The notes under the pieces are model-generated. The model was given only the letters and a program-made list of their open reading frames with translations. It ran no database searches and was not told the DNA's origin. A stretch of 64,000 bases of DNA from Porites lobata (taxonomy: Eukaryota > Cnidaria > Anthozoa > Scleractinia > Poritidae): assembly GCA_942486035.1 (NCBI GenBank), contig CALNXK010000030.1, positions 569,001-633,000 of the forward strand. Reading direction: 5' to 3'. Below are positions 24,771 through 39,200 of the stretch, one piece after another. The translations under genes and the position numbers were made by a program. The stretch's first letter is position 1, and each line of letters starts with the position of its first letter.

Positions 24771-27223
24771 CCGGAAAGCCTTTTTCATACAGTGGAACCC
24801 CCCGGGGGGGGAGGCACTCCGAATATGAAAGGGTTGGGGATGCTCGTCGTCTCGCTTAAGGGTGTAAAGCTGTAAATTTCGGATTTTGGTCTCACTTAGG
24901 GTGTTCTGGGCAAAACGCCTTCATATTTAGCCGTGAAGGTACAATTCAAGGAAAGCCACCGTCCGCCCTTTGCCGCGATAGATGGTCGCTATCACTAGGC
25001 ATGTTTGCGCTGGAAAATTCGCCAAAAAGTGCTCAAAACATGGCAAACAAAAAAGTGCTCAAATAGTGATCGAATTTTTAAAAAGTGCTTGAAAATTCGA
25101 AATTTTAATTATTTCCTAGCAGATGTTGATAAATATTCTTAGTTTTATCAAAGCTTTAACTTGCGATTTTTTCTGATAGGTGACCAAACTAGAAGTCGAA
25201 CACGAACGGTTTTTTTTTTTAAAAATCGACTGTTCCCACGGTTAAAAGGATAATTGTGCATTTTCATGACTTCAGTCAGGCGACAAGGTGGAATTATTCA
25301 GATTCATGATAACAGAATTACCCAGCTTACTGAAAACGTTTCGAAGACAAAATATTGCATTAAAAATGAGGAAAATTGTAAAAAAAAAGTGCTTAAATGT
25401 TGCCCCAAAAGCGAAAAATTAAAATGCTAAAATTCCCCTTCCAATACGCGTGGAATGCGTGGCGATTTCTGTGTTTTTCGGCAACGTCTGGAAAATCTTC
25501 TAAAGACATTGGCCCTCTTCGCAGGCTCTGTTGGCAGTAGACAGCGTTGTTAGCTGTTCATTGCCAAAATAGCGAGCGAACAGCTTCGTTTGTTTTGGTG
25601 TTCGCGCACCAGGACACCAAAATCTCCCCAGTTGGACGGCTTCCATTAACAAAGCATCTGTCAAGCTTTTTGGTCAAGTATTTTCTTTGCTTGCACGCCA
25701 GCTGCATAGCAAACAGCAACTCCGCCTCTTTCGCCATATTTCCAGCGCTTTTTCGAAAGGAGCAGGTGGGCTTCCTTTTTGCAACTCAGCGCGTCCCCAT
25801 ATCGCGAGATTTCTATGGTAGTGGTCCAAAGGAAATCGACACTCTCAATCCTCACGAAATGAACTAGCGCTTTTCATTCAACTAATTTTTTTTTTTTTAA
25901 CGAGCCGCCTGTGGCCTGTGTCAGTGAATAAACTTCATCCTTGATTTATTCAAGAGCGCCGCGCCGATCTCTTAAAAGTGGAGCGTCACATATCGGATAG
26001 GTTCCGTGCCACACTTTGGAGTGTCGCGAAAAGGTACCTGGACCGTAAGGGAAATGGATAGGTAGAAAAGGGGATTGGAATCTATACTGAGACGGAAGTA
26101 AATATTCAGGAGTGACGATTGGGGATTTAGAGACCCAGACCCGCTCGGCCAATCGCTCCGCACCATGTTCGATGGGTGTGAAAGACTTGTTTCAGTTACG
26201 GGCCGTGTATGAACATAGCCTCGCCCTTCAGCAGCAATGCAATAATGTATGTTACCACCGTGAACAAAGTCACGTTTTTGACCTTTTTGTTTCAGTACAC
26301 TTCTGTTAGCTCCTCAGGACAAACATTTAGTTCTGTTGTATATAAAATTCAAGTGTTACCAAGAAACACAAACTTTCCCATACATTCAGTGTTGATATTG
26401 AACTTACAGGATGTTATCTTGAAAGTGATGTTACACGAGACGATTTCCAACAATTGTTGGGAAAATGTTGAGAAATATTAACAACGCTGTGTTGCGTTAA
26501 ACCTTCAATAATCGTCCTTACGAATCCTTCCGTGTAACATCTCCTTGCTTTGAATCCTCCTCTTAATAAATTGTACACCCTTGAAACAATAGAAATCGCT
26601 ATAAATAAATTTACAATTTTGAGGTCAACTCCATTCGTGCGTAAAATACAGCAATACCAAGCAGTTACATTCATTGTCTCCATGCAAACAAACCCTCGAT
26701 CTACTCAATCGAGGAAACTGTTCTTTTCCCTTCGTTCCCAGAGTTTCATTTCTTCTCGTTTCCAGACAGAAAGAGAGCATTGGGAACTACTACCTTGTAA
26801 GCTTGTGGCAGCAGAAGCAGCATTAGCCTTGGACCAGGCTACTCAGTGCAGTAAAGGAAGGGCCAATAACAGGGCAAGCGCGGAGAAAGAGGGGAAGGGC
26901 CTGGCCGATTTTTGGCGCTTGATACGGCATAATTCCCTGTTTTTTTCCGCCAAGAAGTCTGGTCTCAGGCTAAAGCAAAATGCAAGTATGAATCTTCCAG
27001 CACAGTCCCTACATTTGTTAAATAAAAATTTCATTTATAACGTGTCAAATTATTTTGTCCGTTGAAAGGCATAGAGACCTAAGCCATCCGTTCTTATGTT
27101 AGTTTGCACGATGAAATAGTAGTCTTTCAAGTTCTAGACGACGTTGCAGATTCCATATTGTTCTTCCTCAGTAAGCAGATTTAGGAATAACACATTCCAG
27201 TCTTTTTGTCCACACAGTTTCCT
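24771..27223. other. Intergenic DNA between the TIA1-like and ACADSB genes
   Basis: No exon supported. It contains C/G-run repeats near 24797-24830 and the AAAAGTGCTCAAA-type repeat at 25025-25402. Several open frames of 60-170 codons (for example 26550-27065) show no recognisable domain and no splice-linked partners. Regulatory DNA of the TIA1-like gene probably lies in the right part of 24480-24900. Confidence 0.5.
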
Positions 27224-30200
27224 TCAAGGTTCAAACTCTTTCATGTTTTTGGCAATTGTCGATAGCTGAATATTGGACGTTCCTTCGTAAATGGCTCCTA
27301 AGAGAGAGAAACAGATACAATTCAAAGGAGACAGACAGCAAAATTATGTTGCTCGAAATATCTATACGTCGTAATTGTTCAATGGTGGGGGCCTGAACTA
27401 GCCCCTCAACAAACAAACATTTGTAAAATACGGAGACTTTGCGGAGCTATTTCTTCGTAAGTTGTCAACAAGTCACGTTCAAACTTGACATCTTCAATGA
27501 TTGTAAGGCGTTCTTTTAAGCCGTGTTGACGGATTTTTGCTGACTGATTGCAGTCAAAAGTTGAAAACCCATGGAATGGAACTTCATACAAAGACGATAA
27601 TGCTGATATTCATCTAGACTCAAGCCTCCCACGAAGAGTTCTTAGCAGTGGCGGATCTAGGGGAGGGATTGCCCCGCCCCGCCCCGCCCAGCCCCCCACC
27701 ACCGCTTATTTTTTACACCAAACTGAGGCCCGAAGGGCAGAAAAAAATTGGGGGAGGTCCTTAAGGTCCTTTCTGAGATATGCAGACGATACAAAACCGA
27801 TCCGAACTAGAGAATGAATGCACGATCAGATTTTATTCCATGATTTCCAGGTATGATTTCTCTATTAGCGCCTATTTACATCACGTGTTCTCGAGTCATC
27901 GCCCAATCCTACTTCGTTTACAACAGAATTGGAATTTTTAAGGACAGGGGAAAACTGGAGTACCCGGAGAAAAATCTCTCGGGCAGAGGGAGAGAACCAA
28001 CAACAAATTCAACCCACATGTGGTGTCCACGCCAGAATTCGAACCGGGGCTGCATTGGTGGGTGGCGAGTGCTCTCACCACTACGCCACCCTTGTTCTCC
28101 AGAAGCTACTAAGAATCACTTGCACACCCCACTGAATAGTACCTGAACTTGTCAAGTACCTTAAATACCTGACAACTCATGCAGTGCAGTGACCCGCGTT
28201 TGGCGGCACTAACCTATTTTGCAGTCGCGGTAAAACTTCTCCACTGGATATTGTTTGGAGAAACCAACTCCGCCCATTATTTCGATGCACTTGGAGGTTG
28301 TCAAGGCTGCCACCTATTCAGTGCCCAGTGAAAAGAAGAAAAAACGAACTCTATTATCACTCTTTGTATTCGCCAAAAACAAAATACACAATCAGCTAGT
28401 AGCTTCATTCTTAATGGAAATATCTAACACGAAGATGATGTGAGCTGCGGAAATACAATTTTAAAGGAACATATGATCGTCGCAGTGGTAATTGCAATTT
28501 AAGAAATTGCAAATTAACGCCCCCTCCCCCCCTCCCCAAAAAAAGGAAATATCTAAGTAACTCCTTTCTAAGGTAATCAAAGACGGCGAAACAAACTTAA
28601 ACTTAAACTACACGCGGTGACCTCCAGGGGCATGTTTTATCACGGTACCCGCCTTGACACGGTTTATTTACGACATTTTGTAATACTTCAGTAATTGCTT
28701 TTCAATCATGTAGCCTTTCCTTGGCTTGTATAAAACACTGTTGGTTCGAATGTAAGTGCTACTAAGGCCGGTTACCGGTCATCTCGCCCCCAAGTCATTT
28801 CGCCCCGGTTGCTTAGCCCCCTATTCTGGAACGAGGAATATTACATTTTGACCTTGCTAATTGACTCGAAAATAGGGGGCGAAGTAACCGGGGCGAAAAG
28901 ACTTGGGGGCGAAATGACCGGTTACCCTAAGGCCCCATCCACACGTATCTGGATATTTTTGAAAGCGGAGATCTTTTCCTCCGTTTTAGCCTTCCGTTCA
29001 TACGTAACCCACGCCAAAAACCCAGATTTTCAAAAACGGTCTCCAGAGTGAAGATTTTTGAAAACGCCGGCTTATCGTTTACCTGTGGACGGACGACAAC
29101 GGTGAACAAACTCAATCCTAGGGTTGACGCCCAGATTTGAAGCCGGGCCACATTGGTTGGAGGCAAGTGCTCTCACCACTGCTCCAGCCACCCTTGCTCC
29201 CCTTGCATCCTTGGCTACAACGAGGTTCCCCAAGAAACTTGATCAAATTCGTCTCCCAAAACAGTGCCCCCTTGTAATTCGACAAAACTCCAAATCAGTT
29301 TCAAACGCAGGCACGAAATAGGGCAGTGTAACGCATAAGTTCTCTCTCCACCTTACCATAGTTCTGTTCAATTAACATTTTTTTTTTGTCGTGTACAACA
29401 AAGCAACGAAAAGCTCGTAGTTTACCTCTCCGGCAAAGTATTTAGCCATGGCAGCTTCCCGTAGGAATGAAAGACCTGCTTCTTTTCTCCGCGCTGCATT
29501 ATACACCAGCAACTTAGCAGCTTCAATCTGCGTGAACACATGAGCAATTTGGTGATTTACAGCCTGGCAAAAAAGAGAAAAAACAAAACAAGTCAATATC
29601 ATTTAACCGACTTCGACTGAGAAAAATCCGCTTTCTGAGGAGCCGTTACGTTTTACCACTAACCCTCCACCCTGCTATCTCTCAGGTCACACTTGGCTTG
29701 GTCTGTTAACAGCACGTGTTTAACCCCTCCCTCCCCTCCCTGCACGCACCGATACTTTTCTTGCAATTCTCCAAAGTCAGTCAGCACCATTCTCTAGAAT
29801 ACAGGCAGTCGCGCAAGACAGATCTCTTCACCAAGCAAGTCGTGTCTTCTTGCAAGAAGCAACGTTCCACGCAATTGTGACCTTTACTCGCTCCAGCATA
29901 TCTGACAAAAAAGGGGGTGTCGGTAATAACTTGCAGCCTAACCTTTTTCAAGACAATACACAAACATGAATAAAGCAAGTGCAGGGAATGTTCCTCACTG
30001 CACTCATGAATACACATTGGTTCTTCTTCAAAGTTCTCCCTGTAATATCAACGTCTGATTGATCAGGGATTTCATGAGGATATTGGATGAAATCACCAAT
30101 GACGAATCTTCTTGACATTTTAACTACGGAATAAGTAAGTTGACGTTGTGCTGTCTTTGAAGCTTAAGATTCAGGAGATATTCGAGATGTATCCTTTTGG

Positions 30201-33200
30201 GTGTGTCTGTATGAATCATTGCTGTTATACGTTTCTGGGAAACTGCATGCCCACCTACCCCTCCTTTTATAAGCCAACGTTTTGCCCTAAGTGAGAAGTA
30301 AGTGTTGACATTGGCTTAGGGGAGGGGTAGGTGGGCAGTTTCCAAGAAAAGTATAATGATCCCAGAATTCTTACCTGGAAATCCCAGATCTTCTGTCCAA
30401 ATTGTTTTCTTTCATGTGTGTAGGGCACTGTGTTGTTTAAACAACCTTGAGCAAGACCGAGCATCTGAGAGCACAAAAGTAAAAATGTTGGAAATAATTT
30501 TTATTTTCATTGTATGCTAATCAACTTTTACCTCATTTGTCATTAGTTAAGACTATTTTATTAAGGACAAAACATGAAAAAAAACCCGCAAAGCTGGAAA
30601 CGCAAATAACTTTCCTTAAAGGAAAAAAACGTTTTTAAGACATTATTTTGATTTTTGATATTGGTCAAATGCTGTTGAAACAGTTTGGAACTTTTCCAGG
30701 TTACTAAGCATTCATTGTGTAATATTACAGACTATTCTCTGTTTTCACTGTCATGCCATCAAAAATAAAAATGCAAACCATTCAATATAGAAAGTCCAGA
30801 ATCTGGAAAATGAAAGAATATATATAAACAAAAAGCATTGCCAAGAATCAGGTCTGTGCGATATTTTGTATGCGAGATATTCTGGAAAATGTGTTACCCA
30901 AATTTATAAAGCTTTGTATGGAGATGCCATGGTGGTGTCCCTTTGAGGGGCACTAATATGGCTGCCAGAAACCAGCAGAAACATCTGTCTTGGAGTCTTC
31001 CTACAAATGCGTGAATTTATTGCTTGAAGAACTCATAAAGGGTAAAGTAAAATTTATTCTGAGGCAGGGAATGTTCAGATAGCAAAATCTACACACATAG
31101 GGGCTTTCCTTGCCGCCAGCTGAATGCAGCATCACCCAAAACCTTGGAAATTCAAGCCTCCTCTAATACAACACAAAAAAGAACCTTTTGAACCAAAATT
31201 TGTCTAAATAAGAGTGTTTAGGTGCCCTAATACCTCATGAAAGTAGAAATCTAGAAGAATCAATAGTTTCTTAGTTTGAATTCTGGTGATGTCATCTGAA
31301 AACCGAGAATACTATTTATTCCAGTAATGCACTGTTCCAGCTGTCAATCACTCACCTGAGCTCCTATTCCAATGCGCCCTTCATTGAGGCACTCAATAGC
31401 ATACTTGTATCCATGTCCAACCTGACCAAGAACCCAGCTCTCTGGTAACTATGGTAACATACAAACATACAAGAAGTACATGGCAGTTAAAGAGCTACAA
31501 TGATCAAAATTTGGTTTCCCTTTTCTTTTCAGCTGTGGAAAGTAGAAGTAATAAATACTTACCTCACCAAATTTCAAGTCAAAATTCCAGTGGGAAGACC
31601 AATTTATTTTGAACATAATCTTCAGGTTTGTTTTGCTGTCATTACTCGATGTAAAAATTGGCCGAGAATCACAAAAAGATCTGGCACTAGTTGGAACAAG
31701 AGGAATGTGACGTCATACTCACGCCATGGCTTGCTTTCATGGCCGGGCGAAAAAACAAGCCATTTTATTTAAATCTAGTGGCGTAAAGGGCTGACTTCAC
31801 AGCCAAAATGTGTTTGAGATAACCCAGGTGGTGAAGAGAAGATAAGCAGATTTAAGCAGAGAATGCATGTCTTGCATTTTAAGCAGAAAAGCCTCTCACC
31901 TTCACATTATCAAAGTGGACAGGACACGTTGATGATGCTCTTATCCCAAGCTAAAACAAAACAAACTTTTTAGTACAAAACTATCAAGACTATAATGTCT
32001 GTCAAGTTTTTACATTACTTATCATTATGATAATGTGATTAAATCCATCAAATGACATGTAACTCATATAAGTTCACAAAAAGTCTGATGTTGTATTTTA
32101 ATAAAAACAAGCTAGCATGCTTTTTTTTTAATGGCAATTGGCTTCCATACTAGCAAAACATCAAATAACTTTGAAATACATTCTTTTCCACTAACTTTTA
32201 AGGTTGCCAGCCTATTGATTTTGGACAAACTGAGTTTCATTTTTATTTCTGGCACTTGCAGTTTTTCATATATTGATAGTTAAAGAGTTGCCATAACAAG
32301 ACCCGTTGGTCAATTCATATACTGTATATAAACGATTGCTTACAGTTCTTTTGAACATGTTATATTATCAAAACTGCAAACCTTGTCTTCTTTCTTGCCG
32401 AGTGAAAGTCCTTCAGTTTCTCTTGGAACAATAAAAGTTGTTATTCCTTTGTAACCCTAACAAAATAATTCAGTTAAAAGTTATATCATAAAGTAAAACC
32501 TTATACATGTATGTCTAAAAAACATTGTAAAGTAAAACATTGAAGCTTTTGGACACATAAGGGGGAGAACACTACCACATGTAGCCACACTATCTTATAC
32601 CTTAAATCTGAACAATGTTGTCATTAAAAGGGTCAGGGTTTTAGGCCTCCAGCAGCACCCCCTTATCCCTAACCTTTAATAGGTTGAGGGAGTACTGACA
32701 AATCATGCCTACAATTGTAGGTTTTGATGCATTTTTTCTCTTCATATATCATATAAGTTCCAATGTATCTTCAGGTCAATAGTAATTATTTATCACACTG
32801 TTGTGGAAACAATAAGTTATATATACCTTTTCTGGTGCAACATTAGCAAAAACAAGGTAAACTGCAGCATGTTCAGCATTTGTAATCCACATTTTGGAAC
32901 CATTGAGAATGTAATAGTCTCCCTTCTTTTCAGCTTTTGTTTCCAAGGCAAAAGCATCACTTCCTGAGCCTACTTCTGACAGGCAAAAACTTCCAACCTA
33001 AAGATAAAATATGCTCATATCATTATCAAGTCCTCATTGGTGGGACAGAGAAAAATAACAGTTCAGATTTATCAGTTGATACTTAAAAGTAAAATAAGTT
33101 TGATATGGGCCAGAAAATTCCAAACCTAACATTTCAAGCCATATCCCTTTGCTCTGATGAAATACCAGTACTCAAAATATCAGCTTTTGAATCTCTTCTT

Positions 33201-36200
33201 GGGGATCTTATCAAGGGTACTATAAGAGGTATTTTCTTGCACATGGTGGGATGCATCTGAGTTGACTAGAGGCCAACAACACATGCTAACATGGGTTACT
33301 GTAAAGACTCAACTGAAACCAAAAACTGCACATGAAAAATCTCTAACACTCAGGGTATTGGAACCTACATTTCAACCTCCTGACCACCCAGAATGCAAAG
33401 ATTTAGTGGTTGCTGATGGGAGGCGGTCACTTGCAGCAGTAATTGACCCACAGGTGGTCTATTTCGATAAGAGGTTCCGACTCATCTACTTTTTGAAAGA
33501 CAATTTATTGGATGTATTTCTACGATAAGATATGTGTAGTTCTGTTTTGTCACTGAAAGTTCTTTACTTACCTTTACTGGCGCAGTACATACATTGTACT
33601 GCAAACAAAGAGATCACACCGTGCCTACTTACGAGAGAGGGTTGTTTATGAGAGGTTCTAATTTTAGGGTTTTGACTGGGAAAATTTTGACGTTTTGGAT
33701 AGGTAGTCACTAGTCTTATGGGAGGTGGTTGCTTGCGAGAGGTGGTCACCCAAGAAAGTTTGACCGTACAGTCGAACCCTGCTTTATGGGCACCCTCTTT
33801 ACAGATACCTCGTTAACAACGACAGCTTTCTTTGTCTATGGGGGAAGCCCTTACATTTCTCTAAATTCAACTCAATTAGTACAGACACCTGTTAATGCAG
33901 ACAATGGACCTCATTGATGCAGAGCATTCATTATCAACTGTGAGCCGTAATACACCTTTCATTTTGGAAAACCCTCGGTTGACAGCATGTTGTGGTTCTC
34001 AGTGCTACGGTACCCAGTGTAGGTGATTTGTAACTGTCAATTTAGACTATGGTGGCATCAAACAATAGACGTCTTGAGCATTTTTAGGTGTTTCCGTGGA
34101 AATTAGAGGTGTTTAATTTGACAATGCTTATGTCCTCTTTAATAATGACTATTTTGTTCAAATAACAGGAGTATTTTTTACTCTTAAATAACATGACCTA
34201 CTTAATACGGACACCCAATTAATGTGGACACTTTCTATGGCCTCTTCAGTGTCTGTTTTGACTGGGTTTGACCATATTTTATTCCTTATTGATAAAACTT
34301 AAGTTGAATAAATAACTATAAACACAGGGTATCATCACTCACCATATTCCTCGCTAGCCGTGGCAAGTACTCTGCTTTCTGTTCAGTTGTGCCATATTTT
34401 CTGAACAAGGTGACAATTAAAGTATTTTGTACATCACACATAACACTGACAGATGGATCAACTTTAGCAAGCTCTTCAACAACAAGACATGCCACAAAAA
34501 ATGATGAGTTTGTACCACCATAATCAGCATCTATTTCAATTCCCATCAACTGAAAACAGAAGAAAATTCAAAAATCAAATTTGCACCATCAACCTGCCAA
34601 CTTTATTTTTTTCAGTGTAAAGATCAGCACCAGTGTGTGGGCAAACATTGAAAACCGGTCAGTATAAAAGACGGACTGCGGACTGCGGACCACGGACTGC
34701 GGACTGGGTATAAAATACGGACTAGGTATAAAACGCGGACTCCGGACTGAGTATAAAACACGGACTAGGTATAAAACGCGGACTACGGACTATGTATATA
34801 AAAACAGCTTTAGAAGGTAAAACTGAGAGAAATAGAAAGCGGACTAGCAAAAACAGTAGTCCCAGCTTTAACGCTGTTCACGTAGTCTATTCTTCCCATG
34901 GAGAAGGAAGGTTATGCGGTACTCAAGGCAACTGAAATTAAACTCTGAATTTTATGAAAAGAAGGAGTTTGAAGAGATTTCAATTTGCAGTTTTACACCA
35001 ATAAGAAGCACCGAAAAAAAAAAAAATAGTATTGGTATTAGTCAGATCAGTAAAATTCTTATCGGACGCCACAATTCCGTTTCAAATAAAGCCTTGGGAA
35101 TATGAGGACTGAATGAAGAACTCAGACGAGAAGGTCAATGCGATGCACAAAGCAGTATTTAGGTGCGAGGGATTACTCACATACGTGAATAATAACCGAA
35201 ATGCGTCATTCAACGTTATATTCTAAGTGATGATTATGATGACATGATTTACACCCTGCTCCTGATCCCGGAAGGGGGTACTACTGGGAATTCTTCGTTG
35301 GGGTGTAGTGCCCGGTTCCCCGAATCCTGACCTTATTGCAGACCAAAAATTGTCATTTTCCACACCCGTTTTCAGACTAGATCTCTAAAATCCATACCCA
35401 TTTTCGGACCTGGCCTAATTTAGCCTGTTCCAGGTTCTCAGATAGTTGGGGAGACTCCCCAGTTTTTATTTTCGTGTTTTCGCTTTCTCAATTCATCGGA
35501 CCCAACTATCTTAGAACCTTGAACAGGTTAGGTATGATTAGGCAGAAATTTTGTCATCATTACCAAGTTAGAGCGGAAACAAAAAAAATTCTCCAAATGC
35601 ATTTCGAATTCGCACATTTCTATTTCGTTCTTATTCATTTGGAATTGAAACGATAAATACGTCCATTCATGTACGCTCCCGTTGTACCCTCGAAAACCAT
35701 ACCCGATTCCACACCAAAATGGGCAAAGTGTTTTCAGACCAAAAAGGCCCAAAACTCCTACCCTTCCCTTATATAAGGGAGTACCCCCTGATCCTGACCC
35801 CTTTCATGATTGTTAGAGACCAAGACGAGGTCTAAAAATGGGTGAAGGAAATAGCATTTTGATCCGGCTCATGATTCAGAGAACCGGGCGGGACACCTCC
35901 ACCAAGAATCTATAAGAGTATTTACAACTTTAACTCACGTGTCTTGCTATTTAGCGATCTTTTGATCTTATTTTTCCTTACCTAGAACCAATTTGCACGG
36001 TTTTTACCAAAGTAGTCCGTAGTCCGTATTTTATACCCAGTCCGCAGTCCGCAGTCCGCGTTTTATACCTTGTCCGTGTTTTATACCCACTCCGTATTTT
36101 CTAGTCCGCGTTTTATACCTAGTCCGTATTTTATACCCAGTCCGCAGTCCGTAGTCCGCAGTCCGCAGTCCGTGTTTTATACTGACCGCATTGAAAACAT

Positions 36201-39200
36201 AAGACCAACAGCAAATGCACTGGCCAGCTCCAGTAACAGACACCTTTTTCGAGTCCCGGCGGTGTCTGCTTACAAGAGCTTTCACTGTTCATGATGAATA
36301 CATGATCATGAGAACACTAGCTTAACTAGTCTTATTGTCAGTAATATTGTACTACCGGTACTGTGGTATTATCTCTGTGGCAGCCAGATTATCAACACCA
36401 CCATCAATTCCCTTTCATATAAATATCTAAAAAAATTCTTCAAAGAAGTACCTGATGCAGCAAATGATCCAAGCAGCCAGTTATTCTTGCTGGCTGCAGG
36501 GCTGTTAGGCTCAACACTGAGTATTTTTAAAAGTATCATGACTGAGAAATAAAGAGGCCAAGAAAGAAATCTGATTTAATCTGGCACCTGCATTTTATTC
36601 AGTTACTTTCTTCACACCTACATTTCCATGCAGGACCCCATTGATAACAGCACTTGGTATTGAAGGGTTATCTTCGATTCATCAATTATTATTATTATTA
36701 ACACTATTATTATTATCATCACTTTGCCAAGAGATAACAACTTTCAAGTATTAAACTTACTCCTTGGTCAAACATTCCCTTGATGATAGACTCATCCATT
36801 TCTGAACTTTGATCCATTTCTGATACCAAGGGCTGAATTTTTTCAGTGGCAAACCTTGCAACTAAAATATCATAAAAAAATGCTTAGTGTATTTACTAAT
36901 CTTTAGAATAATATTGCTGCCAGCCCTAGACAAATGTAAAGGAGTTTAGCAGTTTGCCATACCTACTGAACTGAGCTAAAAAGCGCAAGAAGTGGCCTGA
37001 GAGACATAACATTTCACATAAATGTAGCCTAATATCTAAACATGCTTTTGGCTTGCTTCAAAATCATAAATTAAAACACCAACATAGGAGCCAGGGTACA
37101 TTCTATTTATGCCAAACGTATTAAATATTACAGTCAACTCCCGATAACTCGAACCTTCCAAGGAAATAGAAAAAAGTTTGAGTTATCAGGAGTTTGAGTT
37201 ATCAGTAGTTTGAAGCAAATAACTGGAAATAAGGAAATGGAGTGTGAAAGGAATGCAAGTATCGTGCACACACCAAAGCAACAAAGCTTAAGCGGCAAAA
37301 AAGTAGAGACAAGGAATACATAGTTATTTGAAATAATTCAATGTTTGCACTGCAGTACACTGTCTGAGGTCTTTAGAGCCTAATACCTTCTTTCCAAAAA
37401 ATCACTCAATTAGCCTGCCTCTTTACAAAACACCCAGAACAGTTATTTTGTTTTCTGCACGTGCCTGCAATTTGGAAGCTAAAATATTTATATCTTGCAT
37501 CTGGAACAGACATTTACAAAGTGCTCAAACGATAAAAGGCATTCTGGGCCAGACAGTAAAAGGAAGACAGTTTCACTAGTTTCAAAAGACTTTTTGAGCA
37601 AAACTCCTAGAGGCCAATGGGTTAAACAAATAGGATCTTGTTTACTGTGGGTAATGTCGACCGAGAGATATCGGTCGATATAGCGGTCGATATAGCGGTC
37701 GACACTCGGTCGATAGTCGGTCGACACTCGGTCGACACTCGGTCGATACTTGGTCGACACTCGGTCGATAGTCGGTCGACACTCGGTCGACAGTCGGTCG
37801 ATATAGCGGTCAATAGTCGGTCGATAGTCGGTCGACAGTGGGTCGACACTCGGTCGAGACACGCCGATAGTCGCTCCAGATGTGTCTCGCCGATATAGCT
37901 TTTTGCTCACCGACACTTCGCCCGACATTTCGCCGACACTTTGCCGATACTTGGTCGATAGTTGGTCGATACTTGACCGATGTGTCGGTCAGTAATTGGT
38001 CGACACTCGGTCGATGGTCGGTCGACACGTAGCATTTCCTACATTTTCCTACATTTTTGCGGGACCACAGGAGCAGCAGATTCAACTTAGGCTGAGACAG
38101 GTTCTGTTTAACAGCTAAAACTCAGACGATCGGTGATGACACAAACTGGAAAAAAAAAAAGGTTATCATGTCCTTAGTTCCCAGTGCTCTTCGGTTCTCT
38201 TCATAGCGTAATCGCGCCTTGCTTTGCCACATGTTCCCCATCGCATGATAACAGTAATTAATAGCGTCTTTGCTTAAAAAAAAAGCCATTGGACTCACCT
38301 GATAAATTAACACCACGACTAATATTCGAGCGACAGTTGACGATATACCACCGACAGTTGACCGATATACCACCGACAGTTCACCGATATACCACCGACA
38401 GTTGACTGATATACCACCGACAGTTGACCGATATATCACCGACAGTTGACCGATATATCACCGACATATGACCGATAGTAAGTCGAGGTGCGTCGACGGA
38501 ATATCGACCGATACTCGGCCGATAGTCTATCTCACTATCGACCGACTATCGACCCACTATCGACCGACCATCGACCGACTATCGACCGACTATCGACCGA
38601 CTATCGCCCAACTATCGACCGACTATCGACCGACTATCGACCGACTATCGACCAACTATCGACCGACTGTCGACCGACTATCGACCGACTGTCGACCGCT
38701 ATATCGACCGACTGTCGACCGCTATATCGACCACTATGTCGACCGATATCTCAGTCGACATTACCCACAGTAAACAAGATCCAACAAATATATATGTTTA
38801 GAATTCCCAGCACACTATATTGTAATAATATTTGATAAGGTACATTAAAGGATAAGTTTATCTTGATACTTAGTGATAATATTTTGCACTACCTGCTTCT
38901 TTCATCATTTCTTCTTCTTCAGAGAGTGCTGTAAGTGGTCCTGGGACAATGTTGATGGCTGCACTTTCCTTTGGCTGTACTACTTGCTGGCTTAAATGGC
39001 GGATAGAACCAAAAGGCCTGTATCCTCCATTAATGCGTTGCAAGATACCACCTCCTACTGGTCGTGCAGGTCTCACAACTGAGGACAATATCTGGTCACA
39101 AAAAAAGCAAGAATGTTGTTAAAGTAACCATTCAGATTTCATAATAATGTAGTTTCCCTGTGGGATGTACTATCTTGTAGGTGATCATTTTTTTCCAGCA

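Noticed and set aside
26550..27065. 171-codon plus-strand open frame
   Set aside because: Low-information sequence, no recognised domain, no splice partners or poly(A) signal, and it overlaps an opposite open frame.
27928..28135. A functional tRNA gene on the minus strand
   Set aside because: The A and B boxes are present but no cloverleaf closes, and a SINE body follows; a tRNA-derived SINE explains it better.
37655..38765. Regularly spaced short repeats resembling a CRISPR array
   Set aside because: Units abut with no unique spacers, the host is an animal genome, and the arrays are arms of an inverted element.
37488..38835. Several open frames of 75-146 codons on both strands with Ser-Thr-Asp-Tyr-Arg-Pro repeats
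   Set aside because: They are translations of the 11-bp arrays of the foldback-like element; the same repeat appears in many frames and on both strands, with no splice or family support.
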